From Cacajao melanocephalus (taxonomy: Eukaryota; Chordata; Mammalia; Primates; Pitheciidae), in contig CAUYLG010039272.1 in the NCBI GenBank assembly GCA_963573385.1, forward strand, positions 1 through 64,000: a DNA stretch of 64,000 nt. The letters are read 5' to 3'. The notes under the pieces were generated by a model. It saw only the letters and a program-made list of their open reading frames with translations. It was not told the DNA's origin and ran no database searches. Below are positions 22,561 through 34,900 of the stretch, piece after piece; positions within the stretch are counted from its first letter, which is position 1; every line of letters begins with the position of its first letter. Both the position numbers and the translations under genes were made by a program.

Positions 22561-24944
22561 TGATACTTATAAATACCTTTAATCAAACAATTGCTATATC
22601 AGTTTTTGTGTACAGCATTTGCATTAGCTTTGTGATAGAAATCAATCTTAACCTAAATTTGAGTCCTCAGTCTTCAAACTAGAGGCTATGTGACATTGGC
22701 AAGCCACTATCTATGGATCCTGAACTAGAAAGTGGATCTGATGCCTCCCATATCCCCATATCTATATTATTACAAAAACAAGTGTGATTGTTTTTGCTGA
22801 ATGCAAGTTATAAAACCTTATACAGATGTGAGGGCCTGCTATCTAATCATTTAATCAATTACCTTCAAAATAGTTAAAACTACAACGATTCTGCAGCTGA
22901 TATTCCACAACTATGTGCCAAAGAAACCTGTTTTAAAAAGTCAATATCATAATATTCATAAGCATTTTTAAATATATGAGGGCCAGTTTTCCTTACTTAT
23001 TAATGACTTAGTAGTAAAACATAATTTTTAAGTGTAGCTGAATTTGCTTATAGTTCTCTCTCTATCATCATTTTATTTTCGTTATTCATGTGTACAAGCT
23101 CTAGGAGCAAACTGTCTTACGTGCCTTCTCTGCTTCCGTGGCCTCGTTAATCTCTTCTCTCCTACGCCTACCTAAGTAGTTTCGCTGTTCTTCATGTTCT
23201 CTTCTCACTTAGTCTTCATCAGATAAAAGGAATGGTAATCTAAAATAGAGGATAATAAATGTTGGTCTTCCAATTTAGCCCCAAAACAGCAACAGTGGTG
23301 GACTGACTTCGGTAAAATTCAGGTGTAAAAAAAAATCTAATAGTCAGACTGAAAACAGCAGCAAGCTGTGTTTGGTGGAGACATGGATTCAGCTTTTTGT
23401 CTTTTTTTTTGTTTTTTAACAGACTTTTAAAGAACAATTATACCATGACTTGACTGCTTTTTTCCCACAGTCTTCTGAAAATAACAATGTAAACATTTTA
23501 AAGCTATAAGGGACTTACATTAAAACACAAAAGAAAAATCTATGTAGGCAATTTGGAGCACTTTGTTATTCTCATCTACTTTAATTCTATCCAATTCAGA
23601 GAGTAATTTGACAGTTAAAAGAGTAATTTGAAATATACAAACAATTTCCTTTTGTTTTTTCACTTTATCTAGTGAATTTTTTAGAACATTACTGTTAGTA
23701 CCCCATGGCCTGTGTGTTAAATGTCTTCCGTAGCCCTGATAGAATCTCCAGTGTTTAAAAATGAAGTATAGTGGGATCTTCAAAAATAAAGAGCCAGACT
23801 TGATTTCAAACTGTACAAGGTGATTGAACAGTATCAGAGACTCTGCTTTCAAGGAAGGTATATCTTCAGTTCCTCTGGTTAATTAGTCTTTCCTTCCCAC
23901 ATTGTCTCAGGCATCTGTGACCCTATGGATTAAACACTCTTTTAGTTCCCCCATTGTTGACCGTGCTTTCCTGCCCAGCCATTGAATCTTGATAAAGTAT
24001 AGCCTATCAAATGTGAATTATTCCATAAAGACTTTCTTTCCTGATTCATAGTTGGAAATAATCTTTTCTTCCATTTAATTTTTCAATTTTTTTGACCAAT
24101 TTAACACAAATTGACATATGCGTGCATGACTGTTAAAACAGATTACAAGTTGTTTTAGGCCAGGATCTTATCTTGGGATCTTTCATATCTCTTAATGCAA
24201 TGTCTTACATTGTATTAGTAAGATAGTTGATTGTGATTAAACATGGATAGGAATAATTTTAATCAAATAAATTTATTGGGCAATTGTGACAACTAGATGA
24301 AAGAGTTGTATCACAGAGTTGTATTATAAGAATAAGATGATATCTTGTCCAATAATAAAAATTGATTAAAAGTTCCAATACAGTATTACCAATAGAGACA
24401 AAGAAAAACTCATCCAAAGACATTTAAGCATCTAAAAAGACATGGTTATACAAAAGCCTATCTATGTGGTTGCTTTCTTAATCAGCCTATAACTTTACTT
24501 CTTTTTAGATTCCACTCAGTTGTGGACAAAATAATTACCTGAATTTATTTGATATCTTTACATGATACATCATATCACAAATTAGTTGCATGCCACTTAA
24601 TTGTCTAACTAGTACTAGCCTTAGGCCTGGGAACTTATTGCATTGAGACTCTATTCTCTTCTCCTTAATTTTCTATAAAAAATTTAATGAACAATAGAAT
24701 ATCTTTACCATCTTTATTGTGGCTCCTTTGAAGTATTGCACTTTCGATTGAGTTTTACTTATATTGTGTCTGACTTCAAGTCTGAAGATTCTGTACTATA
24801 CATTGGCCTCAAATAGAAAAGCATTGTATGTGCTTTCGAGAAAGTAGACACTTTGAAATGCCATTTCTATGGAATGAACCTTTTACAAAGTTAGTTTTGA
24901 TGCATGTTTGTCTATGTGTAGAATATCTTGGAGGAACTCATAGG
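22561..24944. other. Unassigned sequence with a possible MIR scrap
   Basis: About 2.4 kb. A stretch at 22650-22745 has weak MIR-like phrasing. Nothing else was recognised. The open frames at 23240-23437 and 23520-23852 (minus) have no recognisable protein features. Confidence 0.35.
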
Positions 24945-25095
24945 AAATTTGTAACAATGGTTGTCTTTGTGGAGGGGCACTGAGGGACAAGGTGTGGAAA
25001 GGAGAATTACCTTTCATTTTATACCTATTTGGATTCTTTGCATTTTTACCATATTAAGAACATAATTTAAATGAAGAACAAGACAAAAAAGCAAA
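24945..25095 (+). mobile_element. Possible L1ME-type 3'-end fragment
   Basis: A pattern seen in old L1ME 3' ends: a 'ggttgtctttgtggaggggc' stretch (24959-24978), a 'cattttatacctatttggat' stretch (25015-25034), then A-rich sequence. Low certainty. Confidence 0.35.
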
Positions 25096-25104
25096 TTAAG
25101 AGTA

Positions 25105-25571
25105 TATTATTTCCTGTGTCTTTTTTTTCCTAAACAAATTACAACAAGCTTAGAGGTTTGAAACAGCAATAATACACTCTTTTACAGTTCTGGGTTTCCA
25201 AAGTCTAAAATCAGTTTCACTGGGAATCAAGTTGTCAACAGGGCTTCACTCCTGCTGGAGGTTCTAGAGAAGTCATTTTCTGGCTCTTCCAGCTTCTAGT
25301 AATTGCTGACATTCCTTAGCTAGTGGCCCCATCACTCCATACTCTGCTTATGTTGGTCACATTGCTGTATCCTTTGTTGATTCAAATTTCCATCTGCCTT
25401 TTTCTTAAACGGGCACTCGTGATTGCATTTGTGTCCCACCCAGGATAATATTCCCATTTCAAGGTTCTTAATGATATCTGTAAATGTATTTTTTCCATGA
25501 CAGGCTAACATTTGCAGTTTTCAGGAATTAGAATCTTATGTTTTTGAGAGTCATTATTCAGCCTGCTATAA
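25105..25571 (-). mobile_element. MaLR LTR (MLT1-type)
   Basis: Antisense MLT1-like LTR: 'ttttacagttctgggtttcc' (25180-25199), 'ctgctggaggttctagagaa' (25252-25271), 'ggataatattcccatttcaa' (25443-25462). It ends near 25571. Confidence 0.75.
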
Positions 25572-25639
25572 GCACCAATTAGACATGCTTCTATGCATGG
25601 ATTTACTGAATCCACACAGCTAGTCTTTGAAGTAACTGT

Positions 25640-25760
25640 TGTTCTAATTGTGCAAGTGAGACCAGTGAAATTCAAGAGTTTAGGTGACTTATACCCAAAG
25701 GCACATGTAGCAAGTGGTGGAAAGTTGATTCAAACCTAGACAAGGTCTGGCTCCAATTTA
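25640..25760 (-). mobile_element. MIR SINE fragment
   Basis: Antisense MIR core: 'gagtttaggtgacttatacc' (25676-25695) followed by 'ggcacatgtagcaagtggtg' (25701-25720). Confidence 0.75.
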
Positions 25761-26131
25761 CTTTTATTTTTCCATTTCATTCTACCAGCTTCCCCAGTAA
25801 TACATACACAGTAGTGTCTTAATAAGTGTTTGTTGTTATGATAATAACTAATAAAATAAAACTATTGAGATATTGAAGTTTGCCACTTTATCATTTTGTT
25901 AATATTTTTAAAAGTTCATTAAGTTTTTAAACATTTTTAGAAATCTGAAAGTGTTTTCTAATGTCAGTGCAATGCTGTTTCCAAATGGATTGCCACTGTG
26001 GATTGGAGACAGTTTTATCAATGTAACACAATGTAGAACAACACATAAAGAAGGTGAAGAGGCTGGGCCAGGAAGAAATTGAATACCTGTACAGACGAAT
26101 AATGAGCTCCAAAGTTTAATCAGTAATATTT
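25761..26131. other. Unassigned sequence
   Basis: Pre-insertion flank of the ERVL provirus, with nothing recognised. Confidence 0.4.
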
Positions 26132-26583
26132 TGTGGTGGTTAATACTGAGTGTCAACTTGATTGCATTGAAGCATACAAAGTATTAATGCTGGATGTGTC
26201 TGTAACAGTATTGACAAAAGAAGTTAACATTTGAGTCAGTGGTCTGGGAAAGGCAGACCCATCCTTAATTTGGGTGGGCACAGTCTAATCAGCTGCCAGT
26301 GTGGCTAGAATATAAGCAGGCAGAAAAATGTGAAAAGAGACACTGGCCTAGCCTCTCAGCCTATCTCTTTCTCCTGTGCTGGATGCTTCCTGCCCTCAAA
26401 ACTTGAACTCAGTGTTCTTCAGTTTTGGAACTCAGACCAGCTCTCCGTACTTCCCAGCCAGTAGATAGCCTATTATGGGACCCTGTGATCCTGTGAGTTA
26501 ATACTTAATAAACTCTTGTATATGTATATAATGGAATATATCTTCCATTAGTTCTGTCCCTCTAGAGAACCCTGATTAATACA
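26132..26583 (+). mobile_element. 5' LTR of an ERVL provirus
   Basis: A 452-bp LTR starting TGTGGTGGTTAATACTGAGT and ending ...CCCTGATTAATACA. It has a TATA-like 'gaatataagcagg' (26309-26321) and an AATAAA poly(A) signal in 'acttaataaactcttgtata' (26503-26522). It is followed directly by a primer binding site and by gag-like sequence, which marks it as the 5' LTR and not a solo LTR. The family is HERV-L/MLT2-like; the subfamily is not assigned. Confidence 0.85.
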
Positions 26584-26585
26584 GA

Positions 26586-26603
26586 TTTTGATACCAGGAG
26601 TGG
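26586..26603 (+). promoter_or_regulatory. Retroviral primer binding site (leucine tRNA type)
   Basis: TTTGATACCAGGAGTGG lies just 3' of the LTR. This resembles the primer binding site of ERVL elements, which match the 3' end of a leucine tRNA and give the HERV-L family its letter. It is a priming remnant, not a tRNA gene. Confidence 0.75.
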
Positions 26604-28490
26604 TTCTAGAGGAACAGAATATTAAGGATGGAGCTCTTTCATTGGTTTGGGGTTTCTGGAGTTGGCTACTTCATGTGATTAGACCCCAAAACGCTAAGGA
26701 CTCTACTTCTAATACTATGGAGAACCCTGATGGTCCTTGGCCTGAACTGTTTAGAGAATTATGCAAAATAAATGCATTTAACACTGAGGATTCATCACTC
26801 ATGAGAAACAAAGAATTTAGTGACTCTATACATAATCCTTTGACCATATGTGGAGAACCAAGGAACATAATGATGCTAGTTGGTTGCTTCTAAGTTCAGT
26901 GGACAAAGTGATGAAAAAAAATCATGAACTCAGGGATTCTACCTCCTGGCTGCAGAAGCAAATACTGAGCCCCAAATCTGGGAGTCTTATCTCCTGTTCA
27001 GAAAGAGCTGAAATTGTGGAAAAACAGACACATGCTCTTAGCATATGAGTGGCTGACCTGCAATGACAGGTGCAGCCCGAACCTCACCAGATGTCTACTG
27101 TTAAAGTGAAGGCATTTATTGGAAAAGAATGGGACCTTGCAACTTGGAATGGAGATGTGTAGGAGGACCTTAATAAAGCTGGGTACACTGAATTTGTAAA
27201 CTCTGATGAACTTTTTTTTTTTCCCTAGAACAAACAGCTTACCCATCCCCAGTAGTGGCAACATCCCCTCCAGGACCCATGCTTCCATCAGCCCTTCCAC
27301 CTTTATCTGATGAGATAAACCTTGTGCTGCTATGCTGCCTGAGGCAACAGTAATGGCCTCCCCTGAGGCAGTTTCCAGGCAAGATAATGTTGATTCTCCT
27401 CAGAAGCCACCCCCAACACCCCTGTTTGCTTCCAGACCTATAACTACACTAAAGTCTTGCCGAGCCGGTAGAGGTAAGGTTGAGAGTATGAACCATGAGA
27501 AGATGTGCTACACTCAAAAAGAACTGCTTGAGCTTTCTAAGTTATCCAAATAGAAATCTGGAGAACAGACATAAGAATTAATATTGAGGGTGTGGGATAG
27601 TGGAAGAAGGAACATAGAGTTGAATCAAGCTGAATTTATTGATTTGGGCCTGCTAAGTAGGAACTCTACATTTAGTGTTGCAGCTGGGAAGTTAAAAAAG
27701 ATTATTAGTTTATTTGCTTGGTTAGCTGAAATATGGATTAAAAGATGGCCCACTGTGAGCCAGCTGGAAATGCCTGATCTCCCTTGGTTTAATGTAGAGA
27801 AGAGGATCCAAAGGCTTAGGGAGATTTGGACAATGGAATGAATTAATCACTTTAGACCTGCTCATCCCAGCTGGCAGGGTCCAGAAGATATACCCTTGCA
27901 ATGCCTTGTGAATTAGATGTGTGAGGGCTGCACCTGCATCTTTGAAGAGTCCTGTAATTGCTCTTCTCTGTATGTTAGATCTAACAGTGGGAAGCACAAT
28001 TACTCAACTACAAAATTTAAAACAGTAGGAAAAATTGGATCTTAAGGTGACAGCAACCAACTAGCAGCACTCAACCATCAAAGGCAAGATGGACGTAGCT
28101 ACCATAATGGACAGCAGAGGCAAAGTGCCAATCAGAATACTTTAACTTGTGTAGAGCTCCAGCACTGGCTAATTAATCATGGTGTTCCTAGAAGTAAAAC
28201 TGATAGGACACTACTGAATCCTACTTAATTTATACTAGCAGAAAACTTCTAGGTTGAATGAACAAAAGACTAATTTGAATTATAAAAACAGAATCACTGC
28301 TCCTCAATCAATTTTCAGACTTGAACCACTTTGCAGACCCATAGCCCCTTGAATGAAGGGGAGGCCAGGTACCTTTGAGAAAGGATCCCACTACATTACT
28401 GACAATTTATGCAGTGGATCTTTCTCACATTCTTCCTGAAAAAGACCTCTGGTTTTTTACCAGGGTAACTATACATTGGGGAAAGGAAAA
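26604..28490 (+). pseudogene. ERVL gag-like remnant
   Basis: The region between the primer binding site and the protease trace. Open pieces of 101 (26588-26893), 73 (27332-27553) and 85 codons (27584-27841) lie in changing frames, separated by stops and frameshifts. Position and the proline-rich middle piece fit an ERVL gag, but I see no intact capsid motif. Gag would form the particle core. No part here could be translated as a complete protein. Confidence 0.65.
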
Positions 28491-28745
28491 TGATGGAACG
28501 TTTTAGAGATTACCGGACACTGGCTCTGAGCCGACATTGATTCCAGGGAACCCAAAACGTCGTTGTGGTCCTCCAGTTAAAGTACAGGCATATGGAAGTA
28601 AGGTGATTAATGGAGTTTTACCTGAAGTCTGACTTACAACAGGTCCAGTGTGTCCCTGGACACAACCTGTGGTCATTTCCCCACTGCCAGAATTCATAAT
28701 TGTCATGGACATATTAGCAGCTGGAAAACCCCCCACATTGGCTCT
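28491..28745 (+). pseudogene. ERVL protease remnant
   Basis: A short plus-strand frame contains the aspartic protease triad D-T-G, encoded at 28516-28524. It is interrupted by an in-frame TGA near 28630. Retroviral proteases cut the Gag-Pol precursor. Only this fragment remains. Confidence 0.7.
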
Positions 28746-28789
28746 TTGACTGGTAGGGGGAGGGCTATTACGGTGGGAAAGGCCAAATA

Positions 28790-29470
28790 GAAGCCATTGG
28801 AGCTGCCTCAACCTAGAAAAATAGTAAATCAAAAACAGCAGTGCATTCCTGGAGAGATTATAGAGATTAATACTGCCATCAAGGACCTGAAAGATGCAAA
28901 GGTGGCAAATCCCACCACATCCCTGTTCAGCTCTCGCATTTGGACTGTGCAGGAGAAAGATGGATCTTGGAGAATGACAGTGGATTATCATAAGCTTAAC
29001 TAAGTGGTGACTCCAATTGCAGCTGCTGTGCCAGATGTGGTTTCTTTGCTTGAGCAAATTAACTCATTTCGTGGTATCTGGTAGGCACTCACTGACTTGA
29101 CAAATGCCTTTTTTTCTCATTCCTGTCTATAAGACCTACCAGAAGCAATTTGCCTTCAGCGGGCAAGGCCAGCAATACACCTTTACTGTCCTATGTCAGA
29201 GATATGTCAACTCTCCAGCTTTGTGTTATAATCTTATTCGGAGAGACCAAAATCACTTTTCCTTCTGTAAGATATCATACTAGTTCTTTAAGTTGATGAC
29301 ATGCTGATTGGATCCAGTGAGCAAGAAGTAGCAAACACACTGAAATTTTTGGTGAGACATTTGCATGCAGGAGGATGGGAAATAAATCTGACTAAAATTC
29401 AAGGACCTTCTACCTCAGTCAAATTTCTAGGGATCCAATGATGTGGAGCCTGTTGAGATATTTCTTCTAA
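28790..29470 (+). pseudogene. ERVL reverse transcriptase remnant
   Basis: RT N-terminal signature KDGSWRMTVDYHKLN is readable, ending at 29001, with a stop immediately after it. Further RT motifs follow in order. The catalytic aspartates survive as V-D-D (29292-29300), but the tyrosine position of the YxDD box is a TAA stop (29289-29291), preceded by codons for I-L-V-L. Additional frameshifts occur. The enzyme would copy RNA into DNA and is clearly dead here. Confidence 0.85.
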
Positions 29471-30640
29471 GGTGAAGGATAAGTTGCTTCATTTTGGCCC
29501 CTCCTACACCCAAGAAAGAGGCATAATGCCTAGTGAGCCTATTTGGATTTTGGCGGCAACACATTCCTCATTTGGGCGTGTTACTCTGGTCCATTTATCA
29601 AGTAACCCTAAGGCTGCCAGTTTTGAGTGGTGTCCAGAACTGGAGAAGGCCCTACAACAGGTCCAGGCTGCTATGCAAGTTGCTCTGCCACTTGAGCCAT
29701 ATGACCTTGCAGATCCAATGGTGCTTAAGGTGTCAGTGGCAGATAGGAATGCTGTTTGGAGCCTTTGGCAGGCTCCCATAGGGAGGTCACAGTGGAGGCC
29801 TCTAGAATTTTGGAGCAAGGCCTGCCATCTTCTGCAGATAACTACTCTCCTTTTGAGAGACAGCTCTTGGCCTATTACTTGGCTTTGGTGGAAACTCAGT
29901 GTTTGACTGTGAGTCATCAAGTCACTATGCGATCTGAACTGACTATCATGAACTAGGTGCTTTCTGTGCTTTCTGACCAATTTAGCCACAAAATGGGTCT
30001 TGCACAGCAGCATTTCATCATCAAATGGAAGTGGTATATATGTGATCAGGTTCCTGCAGGTCCTGAAGGCACAAGTAAGTTACATGAGGAAGTGGCTCAA
30101 ATGCCCATGCTCTCCACTTCTCCCACTTTGCCTTCTCTACCCCAGCTTGCACTGATGGCTTCATGGGAGTTCCCTATGATCTGTCGACAGAGAAAGAGAA
30201 GACTAAGGTTCTGTATGATATGGAGGTACCACCAGAAAGTAGACAGCTGCAGCACTACAGCCCCTTTCTAGGACATCCCTGAAGGACAGCAGTGAAGGAT
30301 CTTCCCAGTGGGCAGAACTTCCAGCAGTGCTCCTGCTTGTGCACTTCACATGAAAGATGAAACAGCTAGATGTGTGATTATATACTGATTCATGAACTGT
30401 AGCCAATGGTTTGGTTAGATGGTCAGGAACTTGGAAGAAGCAAGATTGGAATATTGTTGACCAAGAAATCTGGGGAAGAGGTATGTGGATAGACCTCTCT
30501 AAGTGGTCAAAAACTGTGAAGATGTCTGTATCCCATGTAAGCGCTCAGCAACAGGTGATCTCAGCAGAGAATTTTAATAATCAAGTGGAAAGGATGACTC
30601 GTTCTGTGACACCACTCAGCCTCTTTCCCCAGCCACCCCT
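29471..30640 (+). pseudogene. ERVL connection / RNase H region remnant
   Basis: Plus-strand pieces of 144 (29472-29906), 104 (29957-30271) and 134 codons (30411-30815) cover the RT connection and RNase H region of pol in shifting frames. Motifs such as SFEWCPELEKALQQVQAAMQ are readable. Long minus-strand open frames opposite (29504-30013) are shadows. The region is non-functional. Confidence 0.75.
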
Positions 30641-31222
30641 GTCATCACCCAATGAGCCCATGAACAAAGTGGCCACGGTGGCAGGGATTGAGGTTATGCA
30701 TGGGCTCAGTGACATGGACTTCTACTCACCAAGGCTGACCTGGCTATCTGTGAACCATTTGCCAGCAGCAGAGACCAACACTGAACCGTCAATGTGGCAC
30801 CATTTTTCTGGGTGATCACCCAGCTACCTGGTGGCAGGTTGATTACATTGGACCTCTTTCATCATGGAAAGGGCAGAGGTTTGTCCTCAGTGGAATAGAC
30901 ACTTACTCTGAATATGTGTTTGCCTATCCTCCATGCAATGCTTCTTCCAAAACTATCATCTGTGGACTCATGGAATGCCTTATCCACCATAATGGTATTC
31001 CACACAGTATTGCTTCTGAGTAAGGCACTCACTTTATGGCTAAAGAAGTGTGGCAGTTGGCTCATGCTCATGGAATCCACTGGCCTTGCCATGTCTGCCA
31101 TCATCCTGAAGCAGTTGGATTGATAGAAAGGTGGAACAGCCTTTTGAAGTCACAATTACAATGCCAACTAGGTGATAATACTTTGCAAGACTCAGCAAAG
31201 TTCTCCAGAAGGCCATGTATCA
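30641..31222 (+). pseudogene. ERVL integrase remnant, truncated
   Basis: The catalytic core is recognisable. The first aspartate of D,D-35-E is GAT at 30841-30843. The second is changed to GAG (31018-31020) and is followed by a TAA stop. The glutamate GAA at 31126-31128 sits exactly 36 codons on, so the D-x35-E spacing is intact even though the second residue is mutated. The sequence ends near 31222 before the C-terminal domain. The dUTPase region found after integrase in HERV-L and the 3' LTR are not seen. Confidence 0.85.
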
Positions 31223-31316
31223 TGTGAGTTATTAATATGCTTTCATATATATATTGCTATAAGTTATACTTATATAACTTAATATAAGTTATATATAATA
31301 ACATATACAATATAAT
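31223..31316. repeat. AT-rich block with a perfect palindrome
   Basis: Almost pure A/T. It includes a perfect inverted repeat with 9-bp arms (31260-31268 and 31273-31281, spacer CTTA), and part of the arm is repeated a third time near 31285. It lies between the integrase break and the next L1. Confidence 0.75.
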
Positions 31317-33915
31317 ATGGATTCACAGCCAAATTCTACCACATATACAAAAAAGAGCTGGTACTACCATTCCTACTGAAACTATTCCAAGAAATTGAGA
31401 AGGGACTCCTCCCTAACTCATTCTGTAAGGCCAGGAATGCTGATACCAAAACCTGGCAGAGACACAACAAAAAAGTGAACTACAGGCCAATGACTTTTAT
31501 GAATACTGATGCAGAAATCCTCAAGAAAATACTGGCAGACTGAATCTAGGAGCACATCAAAAAGCTATCCACCACAATCAAGTAAGCTTTATCACTGGGA
31601 TGCAAGGTTGGCTCAACATACCTAAATGAATAGTTCTGTTCATGTTATGAATTGCATTTGAAGACAAAAACTATATGATTATCTCAATAGATGCAGAAAA
31701 GCTTTTGATAAAATTCAACAGACATTTATTTTAAAAACTCTCAATAAACTAGGTATTAAAGGAACATACCTCAAAAAATAACAGCCACCTTATATGACAA
31801 TCCCAAAGCCAATATCATACTGAATGAGCTAATGCTGGAAGCATTCTACTTAAAAACTGGCACAAGAAAAGGAAGCCCTCTCACCAGTCCTATTCAACAT
31901 AGTATTAGAAGTCCTGACCAGAGAGCTATTAGGCAAGAGAAAGAAATAAAGGGCATCCAAATAGGAAGAGAGGAAGTCAAACTATCCCTGTTTACAGATG
32001 AGATAACTTTATAGCTAGAAAACTCCACAGTCTCAGATTAAAACTTCCTTAAGCTGCTATACCACTTTGGCAAGGTGTCAGAATACAAAATCATCAATAT
32101 CTAAAAATTACTTGCAATTTCTATACACAAACAGTAGTCAAACCAAGAGCCAAATCAGGAACACAGTCCCATTTGCAACTGCCACAAAAAGAATGAAATA
32201 ACTAGGAACACAACTAACCAGAGAGGGGAGAGATTTCTACATGGAGAACTACAAAATACTGCTCAAAAAAAAAAATCAGAGATGACACCAACAAATGGGA
32301 GAACATTCCATGCTCATGGTTTAGAAGAATCAAAATTATTTAAATGGCTATACTACCTAAAGTAATTTATAGATTCAGTGCCATTCTGATCAAACTACCA
32401 ATGATATTATTCACAGAACTAGAAAAAGAAATTCATATGGAACCGAAAAGAGCCTGAATAACCAAGGCAATTCTAAGCAAGAAGAACAAAGGTAGAGGCA
32501 TCACACTATCCAATTTTAAACTACAGTCGCCAAAATGGCCTAGTACTGGTACAAAAAGAGACACATAGACCACTGGAACAGAATAGAAAGCCCAGAAATA
32601 AGTCCATACACTTGCAACTATCTGATCTTTGACAAAGTAGACAAAAAGAAGCAATTGAGAAAGAACTACGTATTCAATAAATGGTACTGGGATAACTGGC
32701 TAGCCACATGCAAACAACTGAAACTGGGTTCTTTCCTTACACCATAATACAAAAATCAACTCAAGATGGATTAAAGACTTAAATGTAAAACTAAAATGAT
32801 AAAATCCCTGGAAGACAACCTAGGCAATAACATTCAAAACATAGGAACAGGCAAAATTATATGATGAAGACACCAGAAGCAATTGCAACTAAAGCAAAAA
32901 TTGGCAAAAGGAATCTAATCAAACTAAAGAGCTTCTGCACAGCAAAAGAAGCTATCCACAGAATACACAACCCACAGAATGGGAGAAAAATTTTTCAAAA
33001 TATACATCTGACAGAGGTCTAATATCCAGTATCTATAAGGAATGTAAACAAATGTACAAGAAATAAACAACCCCATTAAAAAGTGGTCAAAAAGCATGAA
33101 CAGACACTATTCTAAAGAAGACATACATGTGGACAACAAGCATATAAAAATAAGCTCAACATCACTGATCATTAGAGAAATGTAAATCAAAACCACAGTG
33201 AGATATGGTCTTATACCAGTTAGAATGGTTACTATAAAAAATACAAAAAAGTAAGGCACTTGTGAGGTTGTGGAGAAAAAGAAAGGTTTATACGCCATTG
33301 GTAGGAGTGTGAATTAGTTCAACCATTGTGAAAAATAGTGTGATGATTTCTGAAGGAACTAAAAACAGGAGTACCATTCGACCCAGCAATCCCCTTATTG
33401 GGTATATATCCAAAGGAATATGTATCATTCTATCATAAAAACACATGCATGCACATGTTCATTTCAGCACTATCCACAACAGAAAATATATGAAATCAAC
33501 CTGAATGTCCATCACTGGTGGGCTGGATAAAGAAAATATGATATATATACACCATAGAATATTACTCATCCATAAAAAAGAATGAGATCATGTCTTTTGC
33601 AGGAACATGGATGGAGGCAGAGGTCATTATTCTTAGCACATTGATGCAGGAACATAAATCCAGGTACTACATACTCTCACTTATAATTGGGAACTAAATG
33701 ATGAGAACACATGGATACATAGACGGGATTGTGGAGAATGGATGATGGGAGGCCTACTGGAGAGTCAACAATGAGAGGAGGAAGAGAATCAGGAAAAATA
33801 ACTAACAGGTGATAGGCTTACTACCTGGGTGACAAAATAATCTGTTCAACAAACCCCTATGATGTGAGTTTACCTATATAATAAATCTGTATATGTACCC
33901 CATAACAAAAGTTTC
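31317..33915 (+). mobile_element. 5'-truncated L1 (ORF2 RT to 3' end)
   Basis: Sense L1 beginning inside ORF2 at the reverse transcriptase region and running through the C-terminal region and 3'UTR to about 33915. About 2.6 kb. The frame is broken many times; the longest open stretch is about 60 codons (31832-32014), carrying RT motifs. The 3' end type looks like L1PB/L1MA. No clear poly(A) or target duplication was found. Confidence 0.9.
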
Positions 33916-34314
33916 TTAAAGAGAACGTGAAGATTGTGTATAGAAGGGAAAAAAGTAAAGAACTGAACATTTGAGAGGTTGCAAATACAAACCAGTTATT
34001 AGTTTACAAATGCTGAAAACAATACACTGTTAATACAATCCAAGATGATAGGAAATCAGCTGTATCGTCTCTATGAAACAATGAGGCATCACACATAACT
34101 TAAAAATAATGTTACATGTTCTTCTTTATTTCCCATATGTAAGTCCTAGACACTTTGAAGTGGCATTACTGGGCTCTGATAAATGTTTATACTTTGTAGT
34201 AAACATTTTAAGTCTTATTTGGTAGTCATCCAAGAAAATCAGGAAGCACCACTGAATCATCTCTACTAGTTCATACCGCATATTGTTAAAATACTGGTTT
34301 TCTTAGTACATGTA
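33916..34314. other. Unassigned sequence
   Basis: I looked here for the missing ERVL 3' part (dUTPase or 3' LTR) and saw none. Confidence 0.4.
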
Positions 34315-34900
34315 GGCATGAATTAGTTTTCTCTTGCTGATGTACAATTTGCCACAAATTTGGCAGATTGAAACACCTGTTTATTATCTCAGTTCTGTAA
34401 GTCAGGAGTCCAGGCATAGCATGGCTTAGCTAGCACTCTGCCTCTGATATCACAAGGCCAGTCTTGTTGGCAAGACTGCCTTCCTTTCTGGAGACTCGGG
34501 GTAAATCTTCTCCCAAACTTATCAGTTGGTTAGCAGAACTCAGCTCATTATAGTTGTTAGTTGGTTTCCATTTCAGGAATAAGGGGTCATTCCTGCCTGC
34601 TAGAGACTGCTCCCATTTCTTGGTTCAGGGGCCTCTTTCTCCATCTTCAAAGGCAGCAATGGTGGGTAGGTAGAGTCCTTTTCATGCTTCAAATGCCTCT
34701 GACCTCTCTTTTGCCTTATCTCTTCTCTGTTTTCCTTCTACCACATCTTCTTGACTTTTTCTTCCCTTCTCTCTATCTAAAGGTCCACCAGGTAATCTAG
34801 CTTCCTATATTAAGGTCAGTTGATTGGTAATCTTAATTTCATTTTCCATACAGAGAGGTACATAGACTAGTGTTTGACCGAATAACCAGGGGAAAGGAAT
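34315..34900 (-). mobile_element. MaLR LTR (MLT1-type)
   Basis: Antisense MLT1-like LTR: 'ttgctgatgtacaatttgcc' (34334-34353), 'ctccatcttcaaaggcagca' (34640-34659), 'tattaaggtcagttgattgg' (34808-34827). The end is approximate. Confidence 0.7.

Noticed and set aside
26586..26603. tRNA gene
   Set aside because: The match to leucine tRNA is only the primer-binding stretch after an LTR; no cloverleaf or Pol III boxes.
28503..29057. 184-codon minus-strand open frame
   Set aside because: It is antisense to the ERVL protease/RT remnant. The sense strand carries the recognisable motifs, so this is a shadow.
29504..30013. 169-codon minus-strand open frame
   Set aside because: It is the shadow of the ERVL connection/RNase H region.
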